Positions 1 to 11,129 of a stretch of 64,000 bases of DNA are shown in pieces. Source of the DNA: Marivirga aurantiaca (GTDB lineage: Bacteria; Bacteroidota; Bacteroidia; Cytophagales; Cyclobacteriaceae). The notes beneath the pieces were generated by a model that searched no databases, was not told the origin of the DNA, and was given only the letters and a program-made list of their open reading frames with translations. Location: the NCBI RefSeq assembly GCF_016679925.1, contig NZ_JAEQBW010000005.1, positions 1 to 64,000 of the forward strand. The letters are read 5' to 3'. A program made the position numbers and the translations under genes. The stretch's first letter is position 1, and the number at the start of each line of letters is the position of its first letter.

Positions 1-40
1 TGTCAACCGGCTTTTTGATATATAAATTTTAACTTACCTG

Positions 41-286
41 CTATTCAATCACTTTTTCTGCCAATACCACAATATTGTTATTGAGCACTTCAACCACACC
101 GCCATCTACAATGATGGTTTTTTCCTCTTTACCTGTAGTATAGGTTAAGTTACCTTTTGCCAATGAACTGATCATTGGGGCGTGGTTATTTAATACCTGA
201 AAAGAACCATCGCTTCCCGGGAAGGTGGCTGAATCCACAATTCCTTTGAAAACATTTCTTTCCGGAGTGATTATTTCTAAATACAT
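41..286 (-). CDS. atpC: F1Fo ATP synthase epsilon subunit, short form
   Basis: Epsilon subunit of the F1 sector, part of the central stalk that couples proton flow to ATP synthesis at the inner membrane. The 81 residues cover only the N-terminal beta-sandwich domain: the start MYLEIITPERNVF, a PGSDG loop near residue 24 and NNHAPMISSL near residues 33-42 are typical. The C-terminal two-helix domain found in the roughly 135-residue proteobacterial protein is absent, so the classical epsilon inhibition by an extended helix cannot operate. It lies 26 bp downstream of atpD on the same strand and is presumably co-transcribed. The short form is usual in Bacteroidota and does not look like a truncation. 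What follows downstream lies outside the window. Confidence 0.93.
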   Translation of the reverse strand: MYLEIITPERNVFKGIVDSATFPGSDGSFQVLNNHAPMISSLAKGNLTYTTGKEEKTIIVDGGVVEVLNNNIVVLAEKVIE

Positions 287-312
287 GTGAATCTGTTAAA
301 AAGACTGATGAA

Positions 313-1827
<1,515 letters not shown>

Positions 1828-1866
1828 TTATTTATGATAAAATGAATGCTCTGTTCTTTCAGGGTG

Positions 1867-1897
1867 CAAATCTAACCTTTAATTCATTTATAACAAA
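1867..1897 (-). promoter_or_regulatory. Bacteroidota-type promoter of atpDC
   Basis: Read on the minus strand, TTTG (1897-1894), then 19 bases, then TAGATTTG (1874-1867). This matches the Bacteroidota sigma-A pattern TTTG-N17-23-TAnnTTTG exactly. It would give a 5' leader of about 40 nt before atpD. The call rests on pattern and position only. Confidence 0.62.
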
Positions 1898-2067
1898 GCT
1901 TTTTATAATAGCATTCTTCTCCAACAATACAAAAACTTAAAAACAGCGAACCATTTTATTTAAAATACATAAGGTTATTTTTCCGTTCATGGAATTCAAT
2001 TTAAAAAAAGAACATTAACCCCCATTTGTTTGTTATTTTGGCTTGTGAATTAAATGTTTATACATAT

Positions 2068-4518
2068 ATGAAAAAACTAACATTAAGTATTGCACTGTTG
2101 TGTATTATAGGATTTTCTCCCGGAGAGTCCTCTGCACAACTGTTTAGCAAAAAGAAAGATGAAGCACCTAAGAAAGAAGGTGCATCAAAAAGCAAATCCC
2201 CTTTTAAGAAATACTCAGAAGTGATTACTAAAGAAGCAGTATCAGACGAGGGTTTGTTTACTTTTCATAAAGTAGATGAGAAATATTACTTTGAGATATC
2301 AAAAAAGCTTCTTGATAAGGAAATATTAGTTGTTTCCCGTATCTCAGGACATGTAAAAGGATTAAATTTTGGAGGTGCCGGAATGAAATCCCGCCCACAG
2401 CAGGTAATCAGGTTTCAGAAAAAAGACCATCAGCTTTTAGTACGGTCCGTCTCCTATAATTCAGTAGCCGATGAGAAAGACCCTATTTATAAATCTGTCA
2501 GGAACAATAATTTTGAACCTGTTATCCACAGTTTTAAAATTGAGGCTTTAGGCAAAGATTCAAGCACTTATGTAATCAACATTGAAGATTTCTTTACGAC
2601 TGATATTCCCATGATTGGTGCTATCTATGATTCTCAAAGGAAAGATTTCAAAATTTCCGGAGTGGATAAAAGTCGATCATTAGTTATGTGGGGCAAAGCA
2701 TTTCCTGAAAATGTGGAAGTAAGACATATATTGACCTATAAAGGAACTGAAATTCCTGACAATCAATTGACAGGTGCTTTGTCCATAGAAATGAACCAGT
2801 CATTTATTCTGTTGCCGAGCGATCCAATGGTTCCAAGAAACCATGACGATAGAGTTGGCTATTTTTCTATTCAACAAATTGACTATTCCAAAAATGAGCA
2901 AAAAGCGGCCAAAAACAGGTTCATTACAAGGTGGAGATTGGAGCCATCAGATTGGGAGGCTTTTAACAGAGGTGAGATTGTTGAACCGGTAAAACCTATT
3001 GTTTATTATATCGACCCAGCCACACCATTGCAATGGAGAAAGGCCATTAAACAAGGTATTGAAGATTGGCAGCCAGCTTTCGAAAAAGCAGGTTTGAAGA
3101 ATGCTATTATTGCAAAAGACGCTCCTACAGCTGAGGAAGACCCTGATTGGAGTCCTGAAGATGTGAGGTATTCTGTCGTGCGCTACATTGCCACAGATAT
3201 CCAAAATGCACAAGGGCCGCATGTACATGATCCTCGCACCGGAGAAATATTGGAAAGTGATATACTTTGGTACCATAATGTAATGAACTTGTTAAGAAAC
3301 TGGTATTTTATCCAGACTGCTGCAGTAAACCCGGAAGCGCAAAAAATCAAATTCGAAGAGGATTTGATGGGGGAATTAATACGATTTGTAGCCGCCCATG
3401 AAGTAGGACATACTTTAGGATTGCCTCACAATATGGGGTCAAGTGTAGCCTATCCTATTGATTCTTTACGGTCTGCGGAATTTATGAAAACACACGGTGT
3501 GGCTCCTTCCATTATGGATTACGCAAGGTTTAATTATGTAGCGCAACCAGGTGATGGTGTCACTAACTTCTTTCCTAAAGTAGGTGAGTATGATGACTGG
3601 TCTATTGAATATGGTTACCGCCCTATTGCCAACATCACTAATCCAGATCAGGAAGAAGAAACTCTTAATAACTGGATATTGGAGAAAGCAGGCAACCCAC
3701 TATATAGATATGGCAGACAAAGGGGCAATCCCACTGATCCGTCTGCTCAAACGGAAGACATTGGTGACGACTCCATGCTTGCCTCGGAATTGGGCATTGA
3801 AAATCTGAAAAGAATCAAAGATAAATTATTGGTTTGGGGTGTGGAAGACGGTAAGAATTATGATGAACTGCAAGAATTATATAATAATGTAGTCGGACAG
3901 TACAATCGCTATATGGGTCATGTGACCGCGAATGTTGGAGGTATTTATGAGTATTATAAAACTTCTGATGAAGAGGGTGTGGTTTATTCTCATGCGAGCC
4001 TTGACAAACAAAAAAGAGCCGTTGAATTTTTGAATAAGCAACTGTTTGAAACCCCGGAATGGATTATTGATCCGGCCATTTTAAATAGGATAGAAGAAGA
4101 AGGCATTGTAGATAGAATTAAAGCTTTACAGAACCGTACTTTATCAAATTTACTTTCTAAAGACCGTATGAAAAGAGTACTGGAAAATGAAGCACTTAAT
4201 GCAAATAACGCTTATGCCGCTACCGTATTAATGGGAGATTTGCGAACAGGTATTTTTAAGGAATTACGAACAGGTGCTGTTATTGATACTTACCGCAGAA
4301 ACCTTCAGAAAACTTTTGTTGAGCATCTGGGAGAATTGGCCAATTCTGATGATAAGGATGTGAGAACAACTGATATTTCTTCTTTATCAAGAGGAAATCT
4401 ATTGGATTTAAGAACAGAGATTAATAGAGGATTATCCAGACAGACAGATCAAATGTCTCGTTACCACTTACAGGATTTGGTGAATAGAATAAATCAGGTA
4501 TTGGATCCGAGGGGATAA
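2068..4518 (+). CDS. Secreted zinc-dependent metalloprotease (DUF5117/DUF4953 type)
   Basis: Predicted secreted or periplasmic zinc metalloprotease of 816 residues. The start at 2068 (MKKLTLSIALLC) is preferred over an in-frame ATG at 2026 because it opens a clean signal peptide ending near SSAQ. The zinc site HEVGHTLGLPHN puts zinc ligands at H444, H448 and H454, with Glu445 catalytic. A later IMDYARFNY (SIMDY) segment resembles a metzincin Met-turn. The N-terminal several hundred residues match the arrangement of the DUF5118/DUF5117 domains common in Bacteroidota proteins annotated as zinc-dependent metalloproteases. A lysine-rich stretch (KKKDEAPKKEG) follows the signal peptide. The natural substrate is unknown. 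It stands alone, divergent from atpDC, with a strong hairpin just after the stop. Confidence 0.85.
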   Translation: MKKLTLSIALLCIIGFSPGESSAQLFSKKKDEAPKKEGASKSKSPFKKYSEVITKEAVSDEGLFTFHKVDEKYYFEISKKLLDKEILVVSRISGHVKGLNFGGAGMKSRPQQVIRFQKKDHQLLVRSVSYNSVADEKDPIYKSVRNNNFEPVIHSFKIEALGKDSSTYVINIEDFFTTDIPMIGAIYDSQRKDFKISGVDKSRSLVMWGKAFPENVEVRHILTYKGTEIPDNQLTGALSIEMNQSFILLPSDPMVPRNHDDRVGYFSIQQIDYSKNEQKAAKNRFITRWRLEPSDWEAFNRGEIVEPVKPIVYYIDPATPLQWRKAIKQGIEDWQPAFEKAGLKNAIIAKDAPTAEEDPDWSPEDVRYSVVRYIATDIQNAQGPHVHDPRTGEILESDILWYHNVMNLLRNWYFIQTAAVNPEAQKIKFEEDLMGELIRFVAAHEVGHTLGLPHNMGSSVAYPIDSLRSAEFMKTHGVAPSIMDYARFNYVAQPGDGVTNFFPKVGEYDDWSIEYGYRPIANITNPDQEEETLNNWILEKAGNPLYRYGRQRGNPTDPSAQTEDIGDDSMLASELGIENLKRIKDKLLVWGVEDGKNYDELQELYNNVVGQYNRYMGHVTANVGGIYEYYKTSDEEGVVYSHASLDKQKRAVEFLNKQLFETPEWIIDPAILNRIEEEGIVDRIKALQNRTLSNLLSKDRMKRVLENEALNANNAYAATVLMGDLRTGIFKELRTGAVIDTYRRNLQKTFVEHLGELANSDDKDVRTTDISSLSRGNLLDLRTEINRGLSRQTDQMSRYHLQDLVNRINQVLDPRG

Positions 4519-4530
4519 TTAAATTGATTT

Positions 4531-4580
4531 TAGAATTTAAGAGGCTGCTGGAAGTAATTTCAGCAGCCTCTTAAATTCTA
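4531..4580. terminator. Long perfect hairpin after the metalloprotease gene
   Basis: A perfect 20-bp inverted repeat (arms 4531-4550 and 4561-4580, core AAGAGGCTGCTG / CAGCAGCCTCTT) around a 10-base loop, starting 12 bases after the stop codon. The AT-rich outer part of the stem could supply a weak U-tract. It probably acts as a terminator or as a 3'-end-protecting structure. There is no long T-run, so efficient intrinsic termination is uncertain. Confidence 0.55.
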
Positions 4581-4916
4581 TAAAACTATTACTGCCTATA
4601 AAGATTTCGAGTAGGTTCTTTCAATCTGAAGCTGAATATTTAAAAACACTGCCCTCATAATTAAGTTTTTAACAAAATATTTAATTAGTTAGATGTCTTA
4701 ATAAAGATTTTTGCATTTTTTTAAATAAGAAAACTAAACTGGTGCAATTCTCGCATGGATCAACATTCTGAATCTAGAATGGAATAAATAATATTCCGAT
4801 CTTAGGAAACTATCCAATTGGTAGGTTTAGAAAAAAATTTTATATTGAAGGTAAACATCTCTACAGAACACTATTCTGTTTAGTGATCATTAGTTTCTGG
4901 AAATATTAAAAACATT
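4581..4916. other. Intergenic, no gene recognised
   Basis: AT-rich gap between the hairpin and the small membrane-protein gene. No RNA gene, full promoter match or coding stretch with a recognisable product was seen. Confidence 0.4.
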
Positions 4917-5201
4917 ATGAGCGGATTTGGAATGATGGATTTTATGAATAAGTCTCTGGCCAACAACAGAGCTATTCTCAAAAGACAATCTCTGTTTGAG
5001 ATTCGGCAGGAACTAAAAGTATATAATAAAGCAGAAAGAAAATACACCTACAAATCCGCCAGCAAAGAAGACCTGAGGAAAATCAGAGAAAAAATGACGA
5101 AAGAGAGAAAGCGAAACATTGCTAAAGGAATCTTCTCACTAGTTCTTTCAATTGCTTTAATTACTATAACAATACTATTAATTCAACAACATTTAATTTA
5201 A
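4917..5201 (+). CDS. Small single-pass membrane protein, function unknown
   Basis: A 94-residue protein that I do not recognise. Residues 1-70 are hydrophilic and strongly charged (KAERKYTYKSASKED, EKMTKERKRN), predicted helical. Residues about 71-92 form one hydrophobic membrane segment (GIFSLVLSIALITITILLI), leaving a two-residue tail. The topology is therefore that of a tail-anchored protein with a basic cytoplasmic head. The composition is protein-like and the ATG is well placed, but there is no homologous family I can name. It is convergent with purM. Confidence 0.55.
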   Translation: MSGFGMMDFMNKSLANNRAILKRQSLFEIRQELKVYNKAERKYTYKSASKEDLRKIREKMTKERKRNIAKGIFSLVLSIALITITILLIQQHLI

Positions 5202-5261
5202 TACCGAATTGAGTTAGCCTTAAATACAAAACTACAAACTGCTTATTTTACTATTTCTACT

Positions 5262-6425
5262 TTAATAAACAAACTCCCCATGCTCACCTTTAACAGTTAC
5301 CTGCTTGTGGAGTGAAGCTTCCACCCTACCAATAATTTGAGCACCAATGTTAAAGGATTTTGCGATGGCAATTATTGTTTCCGCATCTTTTTCCTCTATA
5401 TAAAGCTCCATTCTGTGCCCCATATTAAAAACTTTGTACATCTCTTTCCAATCCGTGTCAGATTCTGCCTGGATCATTTTGAATAGAGGGGGCGTAGGGA
5501 AAAGATTGTCTTTAATGATATGCAAACCTTCTACAAAGTGAAGCACTTTTGTTTGGGCACCTCCACTGCAATGAACCATACCTGCTATTTTGCCAGGTAA
5601 TTCTTCCAACACTTTTTTGATTACCGGAGCATAGGTTCGTGTAGGGGAAAGCACCAACCTTCCGGCATCCAGCGGTACACTGTCTACCGGGTCTGTCAAT
5701 TTCTTGGATCCCATATAAGCAATCTCTTTGGGGATGGAGTTGTCAAAACTCTCCGGGTATTTTTGTGCCAGGGAATTCTCAAAAACATCATGTCGGGCAG
5801 AAGTCAATCCATTGCTACCCATGCCTCCGTTATAAACAGTTTCGTAAGTGGCTTTACCATGAGAGGCCAGACCAACTACTACATGTCCTGCTTTTATGTT
5901 ATCATTAGAAATTACCTCCGATCGTTTCATTCTGGCTGTCACTGTGCTATCCACAATAATGGTACGCACCAGGTCACCTACATCGGCCGTTTCCCCACCA
6001 GTGCTGATGATGTTCACACCATGTTCTCTCAACATTTGCAAAACCTCTTCTGTACCATTAATGATAGCAGAAATTACTTCTCCCGGAATCAGGTTTTTGT
6101 TTCGGCCAATGGTAGAGGAAAGCAATATTTTGTCCGTACAACCCACGCAAAGCAAATCATCAATATTCATGATAATGGCATCTTGGGCTATGCCTTTCCA
6201 AACAGAAATATCTCCCGTCTCTTTCCAATACATATAAGCCAGGGAAGATTTAGTTCCTGCCCCATCTGCATGCATAATGGTGCAATAAGCATCATCTCCA
6301 GCCAAATGATCTGGCACTATTTTGCAAAAAGCTTGAGGGAAGAGCCCCTTGTCAAGGTTTTTAATGGCATTGTGTACATCTTCTTTGGAGGCAGAAACCC
6401 CTCGCTGATTATATCTATCGGACAT
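5262..6425 (-). CDS. purM: Phosphoribosylformylglycinamidine cyclo-ligase (AIR synthase)
   Basis: PurM closes the imidazole ring in purine synthesis: FGAM plus ATP gives AIR, ADP and phosphate. At 387 residues it belongs to the AIR-synthase-related form seen in Bacteroidota, longer than E. coli PurM (about 345). Visible family features are DGAGTKSSLAY near residues 54-64, the metal- and nucleotide-binding IIMNIDDLLCVGC segment near residues 85-97, STGGETADVGD near residue 142, and VVGLASHGKATYE with a glycine-rich GGMGSNGLTS loop. MVHCSGGAQTKV lies in the C-terminal domain. A TAATTTTG box (6442-6449) sits 16 bp before the ATG and may be its -7 element. No other pur genes are adjacent. Confidence 0.88.
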   Translation of the reverse strand: MSDRYNQRGVSASKEDVHNAIKNLDKGLFPQAFCKIVPDHLAGDDAYCTIMHADGAGTKSSLAYMYWKETGDISVWKGIAQDAIIMNIDDLLCVGCTDKILLSSTIGRNKNLIPGEVISAIINGTEEVLQMLREHGVNIISTGGETADVGDLVRTIIVDSTVTARMKRSEVISNDNIKAGHVVVGLASHGKATYETVYNGGMGSNGLTSARHDVFENSLAQKYPESFDNSIPKEIAYMGSKKLTDPVDSVPLDAGRLVLSPTRTYAPVIKKVLEELPGKIAGMVHCSGGAQTKVLHFVEGLHIIKDNLFPTPPLFKMIQAESDTDWKEMYKVFNMGHRMELYIEEKDAETIIAIAKSFNIGAQIIGRVEASLHKQVTVKGEHGEFVY

Positions 6426-6940
6426 GATTATAAACTTTGCCCAAAATTAAGGGGATTCAGGAAGCTAAACTAATAGAAGGAGGAGTTTTTCAAAATAGGA
6501 AAGAAATATAAATAAACCCTTCAAATTCAATCCGACATTCAATTTAATGATCGTGACTATCCAGAATTAACTGCTGTTTATGATAAAAAAAATATAAGCA
6601 TTGATTTAAAGCTATAAAACATTAGGAATTAGTAGTTTACAGATGATTAATTTGATATCTAGAAGAATCATTTACTTTAATTGCCAGGACATACCAATGT
6701 AGTATAATAACTAATATGAAATTAAAGAGAAAATTCGTGAGGATTGAGTCTGTTTTTTTGGCAACCATCATATATAGTCTATGTAAAACTTGTTTCAGGA
6801 TTTAAATTTTATTCAGTTCTTCTATCTTAATAAGCATATTTCAAACTAAAACTTTACCTTTCCTCACATACAACTTATTGCCACTAAAAATAATCACTAT
6901 CTTAAGACCACAAACTGTTAAAACAAGTAATCATCTAATT
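6426..6940. other. Divergent intergenic region, purM / tricorn-like protease
   Basis: A 515-bp AT-rich gap between divergent genes. On the purM side the minus strand has TAATTTTG (6449-6442), matching TAnnTTTG, without a clear TTTG at the usual distance. Nothing convincing was found for the plus-strand gene. No coding or RNA gene was seen. It must hold the promoters of both genes. Confidence 0.4.
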
Positions 6941-9900
6941 ATGAAAAAAATACTCGGTTTACTTATTTTTCACATGTTGCCATTAGCCCTTTTGGCACAA
7001 AATACGCCAGAATGGATGCGTTATGCCAGCATTTCACCCAATGGAAAGGAAATAGCATTTTCTTATAAGGGCAATATTTATTCTGTAAGCAAAGATGTGC
7101 CTTTAGCCATACCCATAAGTATTAACAATAGCTATGAATACAAACCAATTTGGTCACCTGATGGAAAGCATATTGCTTTTGCTTCCGACCGGCATGGCAA
7201 TTTTGATGTGTTTTTATACAATTCTGAAAGCATGAAAGCTAAACGACTCACATTTCATTCTGCCAATGATGTGCCGGAAAGTTTTACTGCTGATGGCCAA
7301 TCTATTTTGTTCACTTCAGGAAGAAAAATGAACGTGGAGAATTCGCAGTTTCCCTATGGAATGTTTTCTCAATTGTATAGCGTAAACTTCTCCGGAGATA
7401 TGCCAAAAATGCAGATCTCCATTCCTTTACAGGCTGTTTCAGTGAATAAAGATGGTAACAAATGGCTTTATATGGATCTTAAAGGCTACGAAGATTATTT
7501 CAGAAAGCATCATACCTCCTCAATTGCAAGAGATATATGGTTATACAATGCTGATGATAAGTCTCATAAGCAATTGACAGATTTTGAAGGCGAAGATCGT
7601 GAAGCTGTTTGGGCCAACGATAAGGAACATATTTACTTCCTTAGTGAAAGAACAGGTACTTTTAATGTGTGGAAAATGAAGCCTGGCAACTCCGAATCTG
7701 CCATTCAAATCACTAAATTTGATACCCACCCTGTTCGTTCTTTAAGCCTTTCAGATGAAGGCACTTTATGTTTTACCTACCATGGTGAAATTTATACTAT
7801 AAAAGAAGGTGAAACGCCAAAAAAGGTAAGTATACAAATTCCTTATGAGCAGGAAGTAGTAACCCAGCTAGAGAAAATGAGCTCTGGCGCCACAGAGATG
7901 GCTCTCTCCCCAAATGGAAAAGAAATCGCTTTCATCATCCGAGGAGAAGTATTTGTTACCGGCACAGAAAGCGGAATGACCAAGCGTATCACCAACACTC
8001 CTGAACAGGAAAGATCTGTACATTTTCATCCGGATGGCAAAAAACTCATTTATGCAGCTGAGCGAAATGGAAGTTGGAATATTTATGAAACCAAAATAAA
8101 AAATGAGGATGAACCTTATTTTTATGCTTCCACATTACTGGAAGAAAAGGCTTTAGTGGCCAACGAAGAGGAAACTTTTCAGCCTAAATACTCCCCTAAT
8201 GGGAAAGAAGTAGCTTACCTAAGCAACAGAACTACTTTAAAAGTATTGAACTTAGCAAGTGGCCAATCACGCACTGTTTTACCGGGTGATAAAAATTACT
8301 CTTACTCTGATGGTGATCAATACTATGACTGGTCACCCGATGGCCAATGGTTTGCAGTAGAATTTTTGGATAAAAAAAGGTGGGTTTCTGAAGTAGGGTT
8401 GGTAAAAGCAGATGGAACTCAGGAAGTGAAAAATGTAACAGAAAGTGGTTATTCGGAAGGAGCCCCGCAGTGGGTAATGGAAGGCAAAGCACTTGTATAC
8501 TATTCAGATCGTGAAGGCTTTCGTTCACATGGAAGCTGGGGCTCACAGGGAGATGTATATGCCATGTATCTCACAAAAGAAGCTTACGACCGTGCACAAT
8601 TAAGCAAGGATGAATATGAGCTACTGAAAGAACAGGAAAAAGAAAAAGAAAAGGAGAAAAAAGATACTGAGGAGGATAAGAAAAAGAAATCCAAAAAAGA
8701 AGAGCAAGATAAGAATGACACCATAAAACCTGTTAAAATTGAATGGGACAATTTAGAAGACAGGGTAGAAAAACTGACAATTTCCTCTTCATTTCTGTCG
8801 GGTATGGTGGTTTCACCTGATGGTGAAAAATTATATTATCTAGCTTCAAGAGATAATAGTGTGGATTTATGGGAATTGAATATCCGTGAAAAATCTACCA
8901 AAACCATTGGCAACTTTAAAGGAGGCGGTGCTTCAATGGTAATGGATGAAAAAGGAGAATATATATATGTGATGGCAGGTGGAAGCATTTCCCAGGTGAA
9001 AACAGAAGATGGCAAAACCAAGGGGGTGAGCTATGCTGCAGAAATGTATTTGGATGCTGATGCAGAGCGCGCCTATATCTTTGAACATATGTGGAGGCAA
9101 GTAGTAAGGAAATTCTATAAGGAAGATTTACACGGTGTAGATTGGGGGGGAATGAAAGCAGCTTACCTGCCTAAATTAGCACATATCAATAACGATAGGG
9201 ACTTTGCAGAATTAATGTCAGAGCTTTTAGGCGAGTTAAATGGTTCCCATACCGGCTGCCGATATTACCATCGCGACAGCAAAGGAGATCAAACTGCCGC
9301 TTTGGGTATTTATGAAGATCTGTACTACACTGGTGCAGGAATAAAAATTGCTGAAATTATGGATAAATCTCCTTTAGCTACGTCCGGCAAGAATATCAGT
9401 GTAGGTAGTATTATCAGAAAAATAGATGGGCAAACCATAGCTGCAAAAGCTAATTATATTCCATTGCTTAATCATAAAGAAGGTAAAACAGTAGTATTGG
9501 AAATAGAAGATGCTCAAAGCAAACAGACTAAATCGGTAAAAATAAAAGCAATTAGTTTAGGTGAGGAAAATAACCTACGCTACGAAAGATGGGTAAAGTC
9601 AAGAAGGGAAGCTACAGAGAAATTATCAAATGGCCGTTTGGGTTATGTACATGTGAGGGGAATGAATTCTTCCAGCTTTAGAGAAGTGTATTCTGAATTA
9701 CTAGGCAGATATAATGACAAAGAAGCTGTGATTGTGGACACCCGATTTAATGGTGGTGGATGGCTACATGATGATTTAGCCACTTTATTATCGGGTGAGC
9801 AATACGTAAAACTGATGCCTCGCGGACAACATATTGGCTCTGAGCCTCAAGGCAAATGGCAGAAACCTTCAGCAGTAATTGTAGGCGAAGGCAATTATTC

Positions 9901-10186
9901 TGATGCACATTTCTTCCCTGTAACTTACCGCGCTTTAAATATTGGCAAAATTGTAGGTATGCCAGTGCCAGGTACTACAACGGCCGTATGGTGGGAAAGC
10001 CAGATCAATCCAAATTTAGTATTTGGTATTCCTCAGGTAGGAGTTACGGATATGGAAGGTAATTACCTGGAGAACCAGCAATTGGAGCCTGACGTGAAAG
10101 TAAAAAACATGCCGGGTGAAATGATTGAAGGAAAGGACAGCCAGCTGGCTAAAACAGTAGAATTACTGCTGAAAGATTTAGAATAA
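6941..10186 (+). CDS. Tricorn-like S41 family protease with beta-propellers and PDZ domain
   Basis: A large (1081-residue) exported serine protease of the tricorn/S41 type. The start at 6941 (MKKILGLLIFHMLP) gives a signal peptide ending at LLAQ; an in-frame ATG at 6878 would add an implausible N-terminus. Residues about 25-560 consist of TolB/WD40-like propeller repeats (recurring SPDGKHIAFASDR-type blades). Residues about 563-593 are an almost purely Lys/Glu/Asp linker, followed by more blades. The tricorn core with a PDZ domain is near residues 785-880. The S41 catalytic domain contains DTRFNGGGW and the nucleophile region GNYSDAHFFP, with Ser987 the probable nucleophile. It probably degrades peptides in the periplasm. 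It is a single gene followed by a good terminator. Confidence 0.88.
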   Translation: MKKILGLLIFHMLPLALLAQNTPEWMRYASISPNGKEIAFSYKGNIYSVSKDVPLAIPISINNSYEYKPIWSPDGKHIAFASDRHGNFDVFLYNSESMKAKRLTFHSANDVPESFTADGQSILFTSGRKMNVENSQFPYGMFSQLYSVNFSGDMPKMQISIPLQAVSVNKDGNKWLYMDLKGYEDYFRKHHTSSIARDIWLYNADDKSHKQLTDFEGEDREAVWANDKEHIYFLSERTGTFNVWKMKPGNSESAIQITKFDTHPVRSLSLSDEGTLCFTYHGEIYTIKEGETPKKVSIQIPYEQEVVTQLEKMSSGATEMALSPNGKEIAFIIRGEVFVTGTESGMTKRITNTPEQERSVHFHPDGKKLIYAAERNGSWNIYETKIKNEDEPYFYASTLLEEKALVANEEETFQPKYSPNGKEVAYLSNRTTLKVLNLASGQSRTVLPGDKNYSYSDGDQYYDWSPDGQWFAVEFLDKKRWVSEVGLVKADGTQEVKNVTESGYSEGAPQWVMEGKALVYYSDREGFRSHGSWGSQGDVYAMYLTKEAYDRAQLSKDEYELLKEQEKEKEKEKKDTEEDKKKKSKKEEQDKNDTIKPVKIEWDNLEDRVEKLTISSSFLSGMVVSPDGEKLYYLASRDNSVDLWELNIREKSTKTIGNFKGGGASMVMDEKGEYIYVMAGGSISQVKTEDGKTKGVSYAAEMYLDADAERAYIFEHMWRQVVRKFYKEDLHGVDWGGMKAAYLPKLAHINNDRDFAELMSELLGELNGSHTGCRYYHRDSKGDQTAALGIYEDLYYTGAGIKIAEIMDKSPLATSGKNISVGSIIRKIDGQTIAAKANYIPLLNHKEGKTVVLEIEDAQSKQTKSVKIKAISLGEENNLRYERWVKSRREATEKLSNGRLGYVHVRGMNSSSFREVYSELLGRYNDKEAVIVDTRFNGGGWLHDDLATLLSGEQYVKLMPRGQHIGSEPQGKWQKPSAVIVGEGNYSDAHFFPVTYRALNIGKIVGMPVPGTTTAVWWESQINPNLVFGIPQVGVTDMEGNYLENQQLEPDVKVKNMPGEMIEGKDSQLAKTVELLLKDLE

Positions 10187-10208
10187 GTCAAGTAGCTGAA
10201 TAATTATA

Positions 10209-10257
10209 AAAAAACCACCTATCAATGGAGTTGATCCGTGATAGTGTGGTTTTTTTT
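10209..10257 (+). terminator. Intrinsic terminator of the tricorn-like gene
   Basis: A hairpin with AAAAAACCAC and TATCA paired to TGATA and GTGGTTTTTT. The 3' arm runs into an eight-T tract. It starts about 23 bp after the stop codon and is a strong plus-strand terminator. Confidence 0.75.
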
Positions 10258-10366
10258 ATTGAATTGAAGACAATTTTAGCTATTAAAATCATTTTTATTC
10301 ATGATCTAAGTCATTAACATACTTATATTCAGAACGTTAATTATGTTAAGAACTAAACATAAAACC

Positions 10367-11125
10367 ATGAAAAATAAAAGAGTAGTCATTACAGGAGGAA
10401 GCGGGGCTATAGGAATGGCTTTAGCTAAGGCATTACTGGAAAAAGGTGCCAGCGTTTTAATCACTGATTTAAAAGAAGAAACGCTTAAAGCAGCTAGTAA
10501 GGAATTGGCCTCCGACAAGTTGTATATTTTTAAAGCAGATGTAAGGAAGGAAGATGAAGTCGCTAAATATGTTCAATATGCTGTGGATAAAATGGGTGGG
10601 ATTGATATTTTCTATAATAATGCGGGAGTTGAAGGTAAAGTAGCTCCTCTGGAAGATTATCCACTTGATGTATTTGATCAGGTGGTGGATGTGAATATAA
10701 AAGGGGTATTTTATGGTTTGCGGAATGTATTTCCCATTATGAAAAAAAATAAAAATGGTGGAAGTATTATTATTACCTCTTCAGTAGCCGGGCTTATGGG
10801 CACTCCTAATGTATTGCCCTATGTCACCAGCAAACATGCGGTAATTGGCATGATGAAATCGGCAGCTCTGGAAGGAGCTCCATATAAAATACGTGTCAAT
10901 ACAGTTAACCCTTCTCCTGTAGATAACCGAATGATGCGCTCTTTGGAAGAAGGTTTTGCACCGGGAGCCGGAGCTGAAGCTAAGAAAGGGTTCGAGCAAA
11001 GCATCCCCTTACAGCGCTATGCTACAAATGAAGAGGTTGCGAAACTGATGCTGTTTTTGGGTAGTGATGACAGTAGTTTTATCACTGGAACTGTTAATCC
11101 TGTTGACGGTGGAATGACGGCATAA
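10367..11125 (+). CDS. Short-chain dehydrogenase/reductase (SDR)
   Basis: NAD(P)-dependent oxidoreductase of the classical SDR family. Starting at the ATG at 10367 (MKNKRVVITGG) it is 252 residues; an upstream ATG at 10343 would add eight poorly placed residues. The cofactor motif is TGGSGAIG at the N-terminus, followed by NNAG in the middle, a serine in ITSSVAG and the catalytic YVTSK pair. The C-terminal GGMTA is family-typical. An acidic residue after beta-2 (TDLKEE) favours NAD over NADP. The substrate cannot be deduced. It is probably a single-gene unit; the next reading frame is only a gene remnant. Confidence 0.88.
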   Translation: MKNKRVVITGGSGAIGMALAKALLEKGASVLITDLKEETLKAASKELASDKLYIFKADVRKEDEVAKYVQYAVDKMGGIDIFYNNAGVEGKVAPLEDYPLDVFDQVVDVNIKGVFYGLRNVFPIMKKNKNGGSIIITSSVAGLMGTPNVLPYVTSKHAVIGMMKSAALEGAPYKIRVNTVNPSPVDNRMMRSLEEGFAPGAGAEAKKGFEQSIPLQRYATNEEVAKLMLFLGSDDSSFITGTVNPVDGGMTA

Positions 11126-11129
11126 TTGA

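Noticed and set aside
5763-6473. A 236-codon open frame on the plus strand over purM
   Set aside because: It runs antisense over the well-supported purM, has histidine- and isoleucine-rich low-quality composition and no family motifs. It is a shadow frame.
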